DNA from: Endocalyx cinctus
Taxonomy: Eukaryota; Ascomycota; Sordariomycetes; Amphisphaeriales; Apiosporaceae
Reading direction: 5' to 3'
Length of the DNA: 64,000 bases
Assembly (NCBI GenBank): GCA_001600455.1
Contig: BCKC01000007.1
Coordinates: 2,792,019-2,856,018, forward strand
Program-made: the position numbers and the translations under genes
The notes under the pieces: model-generated
Database searches by the model: none
What the model was told of the DNA's origin: nothing
The model's input: the letters and a program-made list of their open reading frames with translations, nothing else
Shown: positions 33,198-45,993 of the stretch, piece after piece
Numbering within the stretch: position 1 is the first letter of the stretch
Layout of the letters: the number at the start of each line of letters is the position of its first letter

Positions 33198-35812
33198 TCA
33201 TTCCCTTGGCTCTTGAAAATCATTACATCGTATAGCGGAACTATCATCGGAATCTTCGTTAGCTTTTTGGGATAACTCTTGTGACGAAACTTAAAAAGGG
33301 ACTAAAGGAAAAAAAGGAGTGAGGAAGAGGGGGGGGACTTACATAAGGATTTTCGAAATCAGTAGTATCCTGTTCTCCCAATACCTTACCCCTCGCGATT
33401 CTCTCTTCCTCCGATACGCCCTGCTCCTGGAGAGCCTTCTCCCGCTGCTTGTTTCGCCTCACGAGGACCATCCGCCAGACGAAGATGAGGATAAACTCCA
33501 GGCCGAAGCACACGGCGCAGCCGGTGGTACCGGGGATATATCGAGGCTGCGATGCACACATACAATTAGTCTCTTATTGATTATATTATACCACCAAAAA
33601 AAAAAAAAAAAAACTCACCGCATCGGCAGACTTGAAGATCTGCGATCCCGTAATGTTTCCGAGGCAGTAGCCGACGAAGGTGAAGGACGAGGTCAGCGTC
33701 CGCTTCGTCCGGCCCGCCACGTTGGACGGGATCAGCGTCCAGGCGAGGAAGAGGGCGATGACGAAGGGGACCGTCATGAAGTAGCCTCCCCACTTGGTCC
33801 ACTTGTACTGCGGCTCGTTGGGGAGCTGCGAGATGACGAGGAAGCCGGCGAAGGGCGGGAGGACGGAAAACATCATGAACCACCTTTGTTTTTGAAGTTG
33901 TTAGTAAATCTTCAAAAAAAAAAAAAAGGAAAGTAATTTATTGCTACTTACATGCGTAGGTTCTTCTTCCGACTAGTGACGATGCCGATCAAGACAAAGT
34001 ACAGAACCGAGAAGACGCTACGGGGGATGTCGAGGAGAATAACCTGAAGGTTGGCTTTGGAAAAGGAAGTTAGAAGCTTGTCTTAGAATACCTATACTCC
34101 CACAGAATTTATTTTTAATAGCAAAGTACTCACTGAAGCCAAAGGTGGTGTTGATAATGGAGCCGAAGGTAGTGATACCTCCGTTCGGGACGGACGACAG
34201 GAACGCGTTAATACCGGCGAACCAAAACTGTATATATTTTAACAGTTGTCAGTTTCTCTTTTCAATAACCACGGAAAGACAGATGGAAATATATACATAT
34301 ATCCATTATCGATGATGATGAGTGAGTAAGAAAACAAAGGCGACGACTTACGCAAGGGTCACGCAGACATTCCCTCACTTGCTCCCACTTCCACTTCTTG
34401 ACTCCGGTGCGGTCGTGGCCGGTGTTGTTCGATCGGATCCGCGCGTTCGCCATCTTCTTCTCCTCGGGCGAGAGCCATCGGACTTCGGAAGGAGTGCCTA
34501 GGAGGAGGAGACATAGGGTTCCGGTTACGACGGTAAGACCTCCGAGGAACTATTATCAGGGGAAAAAAATGTTAGTTTATCTTATCACCATATACATAGG
34601 TCTTTATTTTTCCAAATGTCAAATAGGGCGACGGTGACGTACGAAGGACATAGGTCGCCAAGCTTGGAAATCGGGGCGCTTCTCCTGCACCGATCCGATG
34701 GCGTACAAGATGAGGTTCGCGATGGCGCCGAAGCCGGCGTTGGCGCTTTGGAAGACGAGAGATCGGGAGGAGTGCTCGCGAGTCGTGTACCTGTACGTAT
34801 CTCTGGTTAATCTCTCTGCGCCTCTCTAATTCTGATCTTCCTTTTTCTTCTTGTAATGGTGGAGAGGAGGAAATACTAACCATGAACCGACAACGAGAAT
34901 AAAACCGGGAGATATGCAACACTGCGGAGGAGTAAGTTAGGACAAAATATTCGACTCATCTGTCAAAATAAGAAGAAAGGGTTTTAAGAGAAAAATTTAT
35001 CTTCTTTCCCTGACTTGGATTTGATCGAGACCAACTAACCTCAAAGACTCCCTGCAGGGCGCGAAGGGTGATCAGATGGGTAAAGTTCTGCGCGAACCCG
35101 ATGCTGAGCACCACGAAACCCCAGGCGATCATGTAGAGCGAGAGCGTCCGTCCCATCTTGTATCGCTGGAGGACGATGTTGGACGGGAATTCGAACAGCA
35201 TGTACGTGATGTAGAAGATGGTGGTGAGCCACGAGTACTGCTGTCCTACCAGGCCGGCGTCCTACGAGAGAAGAAGAAGATGATTGGTCAGCGGAGGGTA
35301 GCTTTCGTGATCGTCGTCTTACGGTGACACGACACGACCAATGGCGGCGAGCGCGCACGTCGGATCGCCAATTGGCTCCGGAGGAGCGGTTATCAACGAC
35401 GGGGGTGGACAGAAAGCAACGTACTGTTCTCAGACCAAACGTGGCTTGTGTACCAATTGACGTCTTGTCGGTCTGCTGAATACCGTAGCAGAGCCACATA
35501 AGAGGGAGCAGATACCGATCTACTTTCTTTTTAAGGGACTTGTACTGGTCGTCGGTATATTCTTCCTCTGTGACCGGGATCGGCTTATCAGTATCCTCCA
35601 TGTTATTTTGTTTTTTACAGCATATTCCGGGTGGTTCTGCTTTTTCTTTTTTACTAACCCGGCTGTTCCTCGACCTCACCAACGGCAACGCTGCTCTTGT
35701 CACTGGTTTCCTTCTCATCGTACTTTTCGACATCCTTCTCCTGCTCTTTGCCTATTTCAAGAGTGGACTTCATCTCGGCCGGCAGAGCCGTGATCTCGGA
35801 AAGTTGAGACAT
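33198..35812 (-). CDS. Dal5-type MFS permease (anion:cation symporter family)
   Basis: Plasma-membrane transporter of the family that includes yeast allantoate permease Dal5; substrates are typically organic anions, vitamins or ureides. Eleven exons are inferred: 35812-35659, 35567-35425, 35261-35040, 34921-34881, 34790-34643, 34549-34352, 34227-34134, 34054-33952, 33883-33619, 33546-33343 and a short last exon. The protein has about 550 residues. The acidic N-terminus is followed by KKVDRYLLPLMWLCYGIQQTDK, the typical first membrane segment, then YMLFEFPSNIVLQRYKMGR and LQGVFECCISPGFILVVGSWY, in which a 41-nt exon encodes the middle. GFTNLQVILLDIP and GNITGSQIFKSADAPRYIPG fit the second half. 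Exon 10 ends DTTDFENPY, the usual tail. The last acceptor is ambiguous, so the stop lies at about 33198 or about 33113. Confidence 0.85.
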
Positions 35813-37598
35813 GACGACGAACGAACGAAATCTATCGTCGTGAAATTAAGAAGAGAAAAGAAGAAAGGGTATCTATTGGTGGTCTCCTCTAGTCACCAAT
35901 TGAAAAAAAAAAAAACGAAGAGCGGCATGCGGCTCGTTTAGTATTTACATATATAGAGACGCGTGGGAACCGATAGGTTGGTCCTGATTTTCCATCCCAC
36001 GCATACTTGTAGTCATATTGTTTCCTCATCGAGACGCAGATAAGACATATCGAGAATTGATTGTCGGGATGGAGTTCTGTGCTAGAAGCAAGCCAAGCCT
36101 TGGCTTATCAAACTACATTTCTTTGATATCAGGTAGTATTTTCGTATCCCCCTCAGATATGGCATTTGGTTATCTATTTATCCTTATTTCTGGGTCCATA
36201 AAGATAACCAATATCGAATCTTTAAATGCTAATACAATATGTACGTATATCAGCAATCAGCTAAGGGAATATGACATGGGAATAATGCTGATCAAAAGTA
36301 TTAATAATGGATACCAGGGACGTGATTCGTATCCCGGAAGATAGATAAATCAAGCTCTCTCTCGAGGCTTGCAAGACGTACGACAAGGGGGACCTGATCA
36401 ACAAAGCCCCGGATTTCCCCGGAAAGTGGCTCCCGGTGACGACTCCCACCTAACTTAAGAAGAAAGACTCAATATGCTTTCTTATCTGAAATCTTTTTGA
36501 CGGTAGCATTTCAAATTACCAAACTTTTTAATACTGGCCCGGAATGAATGTGCCGCGTATCATATCCGCTTGGTGGTGAGGATTTGATTGAGGAGAAATC
36601 GGAGTTACATTGGCAAAACGTTACGATCCGGTCGGAACTATGCCGATTAAACATCTCGAATATCTTGCATACTTACAACTAGGGAAGGTGAAATAGAGAT
36701 ATATAAGAAGAGAGCTGGTTCCATGGAGTCAATAAATGCACTCTTCGATAGAAACGATCTCGCTAACGATCATTTTCAAATTATTGTTTTAAGTTACGAA
36801 CTTTGGTCAGGACAATTGAAGATTCAAGAAATACTGGGTAATGGTTAATTAGTACACTGAGTCCTGACTGGTTAACGACGGCTTCGGGGGTTTATTATCA
36901 TGTGTTACGGGCTAGTTCAGAAGGTCGTGCAGCGCTTATTTGTTTAACCACCCCTTCCCCTCCTTGTGAACCATTTAGATCACCGAAACAAACAACATGA
37001 CCTACTTAATTCTGGTGAATCTTTCTAGATATAAATATAACCTCTTATTCTGATAGATTGTGATATTGGTGGATGAATCGACCTTACTGCCTCTGCCATG
37101 AGTCTTGACAAGAAATGCGGGGAAACTATATTCTCGGTGTTACTGCGTACTAGGAAGACATTCCCATAATATCGTAGGGCTGATAACATGGTCACAAAGA
37201 CAATACCGGTGGATTTAGTAATATAACCTTGGCTTGGAAGTAATATAGCATTCACGTGATAATTAGACTGTCACGAAGAGCCTGAATAGGTTTTTTATTT
37301 TATTTTATTTTTTTATTTTATTTGTTTTTCCCACGACATCTACGGTATCAATGAATATTGCGGTTAAACCCACTTTGTGGAACATACGTATTAGTGCCCG
37401 AGATTGGGGCATTAGGACTTCGATAGGGTGCTGACAGGGTATGCTCTCTATGTACCGAGGAAGCCAGAGTGTATTCATATTCGGCTGCGTCGTACATGCA
37501 TGATGATCACGCCGACAATCACCGTATTTCTCCATCCGTCTTCAAACCATTTTAAAAGTATATAGAAGAAAACCGTAATATTCACTCACGTGTCGCAT
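35813..37598. other. Intergenic region, 1.8 kb
   Basis: Divergent promoter region between the permease and the thioesterase gene. It is AT-rich and holds a TTTTA repeat at 37291-37324. Open frames are short and unconvincing. Confidence 0.5.
37291..37324. repeat. TTTTA low-complexity repeat
   Basis: Imperfect TTTTA/TTTA units over about 34 bases. Confidence 0.8.
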
Positions 37599-38189
37599 AT
37601 GAAATCGCGCTACTCTAAATTGAGAATGGGAGAAGGAAAGCAACAAGATGACCCTAGATCCTTACCGGCATGGCGTCAATTCGCCGAAATCCCGTGGTGC
37701 GCGAAACATCTAGAGGAGCCCGACCTCCAAGTATGGGACAGTCGTACCCGGGGAGAGTCTCCGTCTCAAGATTTCTGGCTCGCGACACTCAGCAAGCCGG
37801 AAGCGATATCGTCGTCGCTATTTTTTTACCCGACCCCGCCAGATCTCTTCCTACCGGAAGTAAAAGCCTTTCTCGTCCTCGGCAAGGCGCTAGGGGGCTA
37901 CGCGGGAGTGATCCACGGCGGCGCCACGGCCGCGATACTGGACGAGATGTTCGGCCGCCACTGTCGTCTGAACCACGAGCGGGGAGCCTTCCCGCGTCCG
38001 CTGATGACGGGGAACATATCGACGTCGTTCCTGAAGCCCGTCGAGATTCCGTCGGTCGTGCTCGTCGTTTCGAGGATCGTAAACCGGGACGGTCGAAAGG
38101 TTTACCTAGCAGCTGAGATTCGGGACGAGTCGCAAACGGTCTTGGCTAAGGCTGAGGGATTGTTCATCTCGTTGAAGAATATGAGGTGA
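37599..38189 (+). CDS. Hotdog-fold thioesterase, PaaI/4HBT type
   Basis: Intronless gene of 196 residues from the ATG at 37599; a second ATG at 37626 is also possible. The C-terminal half has the hotdog signature GYAGVIHGGATAAILDEMFG, with the conserved His-Gly-Gly and acidic Asp-Glu of the 4HBT group. It is followed by MTGNISTSFLKPVEIPSVVL and the strand VYLAAEIRDESQTVLAKAEG. Such proteins hydrolyse acyl-CoA thioesters in the cytosol, mitochondria or peroxisomes. No targeting signal is clear. The first 70 residues are variable. Its gene neighbours give no hint of the substrate. Confidence 0.85.
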   Translation: MKSRYSKLRMGEGKQQDDPRSLPAWRQFAEIPWCAKHLEEPDLQVWDSRTRGESPSQDFWLATLSKPEAISSSLFFYPTPPDLFLPEVKAFLVLGKALGGYAGVIHGGATAAILDEMFGRHCRLNHERGAFPRPLMTGNISTSFLKPVEIPSVVLVVSRIVNRDGRKVYLAAEIRDESQTVLAKAEGLFISLKNMR

Positions 38190-39971
38190 GCGTCTTGAAT
38201 TTGTAATTCGCATCAAAAATCCCCCAAAATTTTATCGGCACCGTCCGGCTTATTTCCGAAAGATGGGGTCGGCGGCCAAAAAAAGAAGCATATATTTAAT
38301 CACCCAGATTTGATATCTACGTTTCTTGAAAATGGCCCTACTTATTTTAAGGCTACATGTCACGCTCAGGTCTACTTGCCAAACGGCCAATCGGGCGAAG
38401 CGAAGTGCCACAAGTGGCGAACATCAGCTACAAATTATACATATATATATATATATTTAGAGAATCTATTTATACTAATTTGCATGAGTATCTGTTCGGG
38501 GGTGTAAGCATTTGCTTCAAGAACTTTTAGAAGCGGGCATGGCGTAGAATTGATGACGTTGATTTTTGGTCGACCTATCTACGTTACGTCGCCCATGATG
38601 ATTTTCGGATGTCGGATATAAAGATGCGAGACACACCGCGAGAACTAGCTGTAAGACGGGATGTCTTCGGTCAATTACCACTGGATGGTCGGTCGTTCAT
38701 CCTCAAGCCAGCCTCGCTGTGTCATCGCCGGCTTACATGACGGAACAAGCAGCCCAATCGATCCTCCCACCTTGGTCACGAGTCCAAGTATCGACCTCGT
38801 CATTTTTCTGGGCGCGGTAAGCCTTTTGTTTGTTAATGTTTCCGATCATATTGCCGTTTATACTAGGTAATGGTTTATCTATTATTGGAGATTGGAATTA
38901 GAGATTCTGAGGTTATGTTTCGGTTTTTACTTATTAACGTCGCTTAGGTTGCTGTGTTGTTGTTGTGACATGGATATTGCTAGTATCTCAAAATATAAAC
39001 AAATTAACTGAGGGGACATCTCGCATATTATATGTACGTTCCTGGACAAAGAACCCCCTGTTTTCTCCAGTATTTTGAGTTCCCATTGGTAAGTGAATAC
39101 ATAAAGGTGACATGACTGCATGGTATGCTTTGTTTTTCCTTTTTGTTCGCCCTTCTGTCGCATTTGAGAAAGCTTAGCTTGTTCTCGGACAAAGGGGTTA
39201 AAAGAAAATCATGAGGAGCTTTGATATTAAAAAACAAGATATTCTAAATTAAACTGACAAGAAAAGAAATATTTTATGCCTCAATTCTTTATTTTGTTGT
39301 ATAGTCAGCTTAGGTAAACTCGGTAAACTCATACCTAGGTAGGATCATTCACCAATGATGCCGCTTCCCACTCTCCGGCTTCGTCGGAGTATTTCCCCTC
39401 ATCCCCTTGCAGAAATCAACCCCAAAGAGAAGGCAAGTTTTTTTTTTAACGAATTTAAACGGAAATAAAATAACCTCCAATACATATCCTTCCAAGTTCG
39501 CAAGGCGTGTCCTATGTACCTACATAGTAATATAGCAATGATGATTAATGACTAGGTTCTCCCCTCACCTTACCAAGGATTGGGTTATTTGTCTCCGAAC
39601 TCACAGATCACAGACGTACAAATTCCCCGTGATGAATGAATCGGTCTTCTCTTCTTCCCACTTCGTCAAGTGACTGAATCACAATAGAACCCCACGAAAA
39701 GAACTAAGTAGCTAGCGCCCGGGGAAATTTCTCCAAAAAAAAAAAAACGAGGAATATGCACGCGCTTTGGTAGTACCGTATCCTCTTCGAGAGAGACATT
39801 ATAAATTACATATGCTATCCGACGATCGACCAGTGGATCCCATCATTCATGACAGGGTCCATATGCAGTGCGCATCGTACGTCGTATTTTGCCATACCCG
39901 TCTTACTGGCCGGACCAGCATGAGGCGTGGGTATGTCGTATATATAACTTAGTACTTAGATGTTTATAAAT

Positions 39972-40005
<34 letters not shown>

Positions 40006-40126
40006 GGATGTGGGAACCTATGTAGCTGTAGTTTTCCTTCATCGCCTTGCTTCATAATATCATTTTTCGTGAACATTTATCCATAGCTGTTGCGGAGTCC
40101 TCTTCAACGACGCAAGAGAGAAAATT
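38190..40126. other. Intergenic region, 1.9 kb
   Basis: No gene is supported. The region is AT-rich with short open frames only and holds a TA-rich microsatellite near 39984-40005, about 120 bases before the esterase start. Confidence 0.5.
39984..40005. repeat. TA microsatellite
   Basis: About 11 TA units, preceded by CATA repeats from 39974. Confidence 0.85.
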
Positions 40127-42232
40127 ATGACTGCAACCATGGGTATCAGAGGGTGGCTTCTCGCAGCAATCACCCTGTCCTCTTGCGCTGCTCAAGACTC
40201 TTCTGATGCTCCCGTTGTTGACCTTGGCTACGGACGGTATCAGGGATTTTATAATGCGACGAGCGACATAAATGTTTACAGAGGGTATGCCTGGATGGCC
40301 CACACCCAGTATCCATGCTCAAATCTCACTAATCGGCGACTAGTATCCGGTTTGCGAGCCCGCCCGTAGGCAAGTTAAGATGGCAGCTTCCGAAACCGCC
40401 GACGCCAGCGAGCAACCTAAGCGAAGTAATTCCGGCGGTCGAATTTGCATCGCAGTGTCCCCAGTCAGGAGATACTACTTCTAGGTAAGTAATGGCGGAA
40501 AATGACTCAAACACTCCGGTGCATAACTGATGGGTTGATATTGTAAAAAGTCCCCCAGGGGAAGAGCCGTCGGGAGACGAGGACTGCCTCTTCCTAAACA
40601 TCGAGGCACCAGCGAACAAGACCGGCCTTCCCGTGCTAGTATGGATACGTAAGTTTCGTCGCTTTGACCCCTTCCTACATTGACCTATAAACGGCGATAT
40701 CAATATCTAATGCGAGTTACGCCTGTCTTAGACGGTGGCGGCTACGGAGCGGGAAACGGTCAGTTCCAGTTCTTAAATCAAATTCAGACGAACGGCAACA
40801 GCTTCCTCTCCGTGGCGATCCAGTACCGTCTAGGTGCGTTTGGTTTCTTGTCGTCGGCAGAATACGCCGAGCGCGGGGTTCTCAACGCGGGGCTCCACGA
40901 CCAGCACTTCGCGTTGGAATGGGTGCAGAAGTACATCCATCTCTTCGGAGGCGACCCGGACCAGGTGACCATCAGCGGCGAGTCGGCCGGAGGCGGTAGT
41001 GTCATGCTGCAGGCTATGGCGAACGGAGGGGAAGAAGGCACCTCTCTATTTAACGGTATCATCGCTAGCAGTCCTTATTTACCCACTCAATGGTGAGATA
41101 AGAAAAAAAAAAATAACTTTTTCCCGTGAAAAGTCAAAGACTCTCTTTTTTCTAACTATTTCGCTTTAGGGAATTTGACGGTAAATGGCCGACGGAATCG
41201 TATGAGTTCTTCGCACAGGAAGCCGGCTGCGCTTCCGTCACGAACATGTCGACCTTCGACTGCTTAGTCGCAGCGGACACCGTGGTCCTCCAAACGGCGA
41301 GTAACTATGTGAGCACGAACTGGTTCTTCGGCCAATGGTCCTTCATCCCCGTCACGGACGGGACCCTGATCCGGGAGCGGCCCACCGTGCAGCTCGGCGC
41401 CCGCGGCAAGGTGAACGGGGTGCGTGTGCTGTCGGGCAACAACCTGAACGAGGCCACCTTCTTCACGCCGCAGAACATCACGACCGAGGCCGACTTCGTC
41501 GACTTCGTGCACACGAACTACCCGGAGCTGACCAAGCCCGACGTGGAGAGGGTCCTCGATCTCTACGCCGTCCCCGCGAACTCGTCCGACGTCTACGCCG
41601 ACTCGAACGGGCTGCACCCGCCCTTCTCCACGACCAACTCCCAATGGGCCGTCGGCTGGCAGCAGGCGGCCAACAACCTCTACGCCGAGACGACCTTCGT
41701 CTGCCCGGCCTACTGGCTCGCCGACGCGTTCGCCACGAAAGAAGACGGCCGCGCCTTCAAGTACCAGTTCTCGGTCCCGCCGGCCTCGCACGGGTCCGAC
41801 CTCACCCCGCTCCTAGCCGACCCGAACGTGACGAGCGGCGGGATGGACCCGACGTTTCGCGTCGCTTTCCAGAGGATATGGGGCAACTTCGTCGCCGAGG
41901 GTGATCCGCGCTTAACGGCGGCTCAGACCACGACGGACCCTTACGACGGCGGCAACGTCACGGCCGCGGCGGCGGGCGTGTGGCCCGAGTGGGATACGAA
42001 GGCTGGCCCTATGCTGAACCTGAACATGACGGGTGGGGTGCCGGTTACGCAGGTAACGGAACTCGACGGTAAGTCGATCACCCTGACTACCTACGCTCCA
42101 GGCAACGGTTCTACGGCCCCGTTGGAAACGGATTTCAAGATTGTGCCGGCTCGGCTTTGGGAAGGGGGGAGAGGAAAGCGTTGCCAGCTGTGGGTAGAGC
42201 TTGGCGAAAGGGCTATGGAAAAAATGAAGTAA
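40127..42232 (+). CDS. Secreted type-B carboxylesterase/lipase
   Basis: Alpha/beta-hydrolase of the carboxylesterase type-B family, cleaving ester bonds outside the cell. Five exons, 40127-40284, 40344-40484, 40551-40648, 40732-41092 and 41170-42232, join to 606 residues. A signal peptide covers about residues 1-22, ending near SSCAAQ. Family motifs: YRGIRFASPPVGKLRW (joined across intron 1), SGDEDCLFLNI, the oxyanion-hole region VWIHGGGYGAG (joined across intron 3), and the nucleophile elbow GGDPDQVTISGESAGG with Ser217. The acid is probably Glu in SGNNLNEATFF, and the base is His in PPASHGSDL. Several Asn-X-Ser/Thr sequons are present, as expected for a secreted protein. An alternative start at 40139 would give a slightly shorter signal. 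Confidence 0.92.
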
Positions 42233-43001
42233 ATTTTGACGCGGATGATTCGGCCGCTTTTGGTTTTTTCCCTTGCTTATTTAGAAGGTCACCTACAGTG
42301 TAGCTTTGATTGATACGGTGACAATATAGTATAGAAAAATATGGTTACACGAGTTGCGATCTTAGATCGTGATGATTTGATGACAAATATCACCGAGCCC
42401 GGAATGGGATCTCATCCTCGTGAAATAACTACTGGGTCCTATCTTTTGATTTTTCCTTCCTCTCCTCAAATCCCTTGCTTCGGAAAACATCGTATCCTTA
42501 TTAGTATCCCATTTGCCTTACAAAAGTCAGGCGTAAACGTGCGGGTGGATCCGGCGGCAGAGGGTAGCAACGCCGATAATCGGTACAAATATCCGAGATT
42601 GTGGGTTAAGCAGGTCGAATGGAGAAAGACTTCGGGGTTGATGAAATCGGATATCAACTGAGAACAACGGACACTCGTCTCTCTCTTTTTTTCCCTTTTG
42701 ATTCCCACATTTTCACATATCCTTACATCAAAGTCCCTAGTTGAAGTCCCAACCTTTACGGAATACTCCAATTGTAAGTCTTCAATTTCTTGCATGCACA
42801 GGGAAAAAAAAAGAAAGAAATAGAAGCAACTTTAGTCATATCAATATTGATGTCAACATGCACGATGATTCATTAACATAATATTTGTTTTTTGCTAGCG
42901 CAGATCGGACATCCCCAAAACTGGAGTAGCAGTTTAACGATAGAGAATCAGACAATATAGATAATCAATGGTAGAAAGTCTATCTCAGATACCCGTTAAA
43001 G
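42233..43001. other. Intergenic region
   Basis: 770 bases between same-strand genes. A 106-residue open frame at 42341-42661 has no recognisable content. Nothing is supported as a gene. Confidence 0.5.
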
Positions 43002-44876
43002 ATGAACCCTAATTCAGCTTCGGACGACCGTATAAGTCAATCGGACTTATCGCTCCCCAGACCCCATAACCAGGGGGTTATGAGCGGTACTAGTATCCAT
43101 CCAAATGGACTAAGCCAAGCCGGCGCCGAGAACAACCAAGATGGATCCCCTGCCGGAGCCGCATCCCCGACGACAACGGCCCAGCAGGCCTCTTCACCAT
43201 CTTCGGGCAACATGTTCTCCAAGGTGATCTCTGTGCTGGGATGGATGCCCCATCGTTGCCGTTACAATCCCGAAAACCCACCGAACTTTACGCTCGCGCT
43301 GAACATATTATTCGGCTTTGTAAGACTTTTCCCTTTCCTAATTGCACCGGCTCATTTCCCAGACATTTTCGACAAACATGATGAGATGCAAGACTTTACC
43401 CTTCGGTGAAATTTTATCTAGAATCGACCACACAAACTGACTTTCTACCTATCGTAGGCTGGTACTTTCACTGTCGCCAACCTTTACTATGCGCAGCCTA
43501 TTCTCAACGTCATTGCCGAGGATTTCGGCGTCAGTTACGAGAGAGCTTCCAACGTCGCCGCGCTATCGCAAGCCGGTTACGCCGCCGGGTTGCTCTTCCT
43601 GTGTCCTATTGCTGATATGATACCACGGAGACCGTTTATTCTATCCCTCGTATGGCTCACCGCTACCCTCGTAAGTCTACCAAGTTCCCCCCTTCCGAAT
43701 CATTCGTCACCTATTCATAACAAAAATTTTCTAACTGCGAGTAGTGGATAGGGTTATGCCTGACGAAAAATTTCAATGCTTTCTTAAGCATATCCTTCTT
43801 ATGCGGTGTTGGGTAAAGTACCTGCCAGTTCAAGCCTGTTTTCTTATTCGCTGACAATTCCCCCCCCCAGAACCGTCACACCTCAGATCATGCTCCCTCT
43901 CGTCGGAGACTTAGCCCCTCCCAACCGCCGAGCCAGCTCCCTCTCCATCGTGGTATCCGGCCTCGCCCTCGGACTGCTGATCGCGCGCGTTTTGTCGGGA
44001 ATCGTATCCAACTTCACCTCGTGGCGCAACATCTACTGGCTCGCGCTGGCGGCGCAGTACGCGACCCTGATCCTCCTATTCTTCTTCCTGCCCGACTACC
44101 CGGCCAAGAACAAAGGCCTGAACTACTTCAAGGCCCTCTGGGGCATGGCCGTCATGCTGGTGACCGAGCCCCTGCTCGCGCAGATGTGCTTCATCGGCTT
44201 CTTCCTGAGCGCCGCCTTCACCAACTTCTGGACGACCCTGACGTTCCTGCTGGCGTCGCCCCCCTACAACTTCACCTCGCTCGAGATCGGCCTGTTCGCC
44301 TTCATCGGCGTCGCCGTCGTGACCCTGGCGCCCGTCTGGTCCCGCCTGGTCACCGACCGGTTCGTCTTCCTCTTCTCGACCGTGCTCGGCCTCTCGTTCG
44401 AGCTCGTCGGCGTCGTCGTCGGCACCGTCGTCGGCGAGCGCACCGTCGCCGGCCCCGTCGTGCAGGCCGTCATGATGGACACGGGCGCCAACTTCGCGCA
44501 CACGGCGAACCGGAGCAACGTCTACAACCTCGACCCGCGCGCCCGGAACCGCGTCAACACCGTCTACATGGTCTGCTGCTTCGCCGGCCAGCTCACCGGC
44601 ACCGCCGCCGGCAACCGCCTCTACGCCCGCGGCGGCTGGACCTGGAGCGGCGGCCTCAACGTCGCCTTCGTCGCCTCCGCGATCCTGGTCGGCATCGCGA
44701 GGGGCCCGAGGGAGACCGGCTGGGTAGGCTGGTCGGGTGGTTGGAAGTTGAGGAAAGACGAGGTCTCGGAAAAGAAGCCCGTCGGAGAGGCGGAGCCGAG
44801 CGTGGAAACCCCTGTGCCTCTGTCAGAATCGGACAAGGCGGAAGAGCGAAGCTTACAGGTAGAAAAGAGAGAGTAA
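43002..44876 (+). CDS. MFS transporter resembling bacterial AraJ/YnfM-type exporters
   Basis: Four exons, 43002-43319, 43458-43670, 43745-43812 and 43871-44876, join to 534 residues. The first 75 residues are Ser/Asn/Gly-rich and cytosolic. About twelve membrane segments follow. AGTFTVANLYYAQPIL at exon 2 and SQAGYAAGLLFLCPIADMIPRRP match the first helices and the loop-2/3 motif of bacterial drug or sugar-efflux MFS proteins. Exon 3 (68 nt) encodes one helix, GLCLTKNFNAFLSISFLCGV. PQIMLPLVGDLAPPNRRASS is a conserved loop, and FANFAHTANRSNVYNLDPRARNRVNTVYM-type sequence near the end fits the same group. The tail is acidic and charged. The substrate is unknown. The closest families I recall are bacterial, which may indicate old transfer, but the introns show long residence in a fungal genome. 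Confidence 0.88.
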
Positions 44877-45993
44877 GGTTCAATGACGAACTTAAGGAGA
44901 GTAATAGAACCTAATTCATTATAGATGAGAAACAGTTTAGAAGGGGAGTCTTAAAACAAGCCGGGAAATTGAAATAAAAAATACAAGGCATTCATAATGA
45001 CGCCCAAAGCTCAGGTGAGCAGATATCACGGTATGGAACTGAGTATTACTGGAAGAAAATAGAATAGGGGGGAGGTTGGAAAAATCAAACATTCACTTCC
45101 AAGACTTTATAAATGGATAATGATCAGACCGTAAATGTTAAAAAGATATCGACGCAAAAGTTTGTTCTATTGAATACACAAAAGATGAAACCCGAAAAGA
45201 TAAATTTCCTAGCTTCACCACAGGCCTCATACCTGCTCTTTTTTTTTTTTTCTTGTTTCTGGGTCTCCCTGTATTATGTGGTGAGTGGTATTTTTTTTCC
45301 CCGGCGGAGTAACAACGACTGGCTCATTCTAAGCTCTCATGATATGGTATAAAGAGAACTTTGCTACGATGAAAGTAGCTGGTAAAAACAATTTTTTTTT
45401 CCTTCTTGCTTTGTGCAGGGAGCGTTGGGTATTTTGCTGCGAACGATTTAGATGGGTCGGGCCGACCATCAAAATCAAGTATGAAGTGTTCGCTTCCCCT
45501 GAACTGCATTCCATCTCAGTACTTCGGAAATTCGTCGTGGACCATTCTCGCTCGTTATGTATGAAATCCCTTCGCTTTCTGAAGGCGGCCAAAATCAATG
45601 ATAATTTAAAACAAGAAATAGAAATAGTAAAGCATAACCAGAACTTGCCCCTCTCAAGAACGTACATAAAACAGCCTTGACACCATTCGCACAAACCCCG
45701 ATGAGATGAACGGCCTAAGCCAAGATATTAATGCGGTGTGGAAAGGCCGAGGGACGATTGGTATGACGAAACGAATATAGGAATTGACTCCAGTCCAAAC
45801 GAGTCACATTTTTGAGAAAAGGAGCTTTACGGGAATAATCATTTTTTTTTTTCGTTCCCAGTCAATCGACAAAAGTGGGGTACGCCGAAGAGACCACAGC
45901 CCTATGCGATAAAGCAACCCAAACGCCGAAATAGACAACTCGAACTGACGGTTTCTATATGAAGAAGAAGGACGGCAATACAGGAATCAATCA
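44877..45993. other. Convergent intergenic region
   Basis: 1.1 kb of AT-rich DNA with T-tracts between two 3' ends. Overlapping short open frames on both strands near 45329-45694 show no protein-like features. Confidence 0.5.

Noticed and set aside
42341..42661. 106-residue frame between the esterase and MFS genes
   Set aside because: Opposing frames of similar length on both strands and no recognised content.
44021..44914. 297-residue alternative-frame reading in the MFS transporter
   Set aside because: Arg/His/Pro-rich frame-shifted shadow of exon 4, with no membrane segments or motifs.
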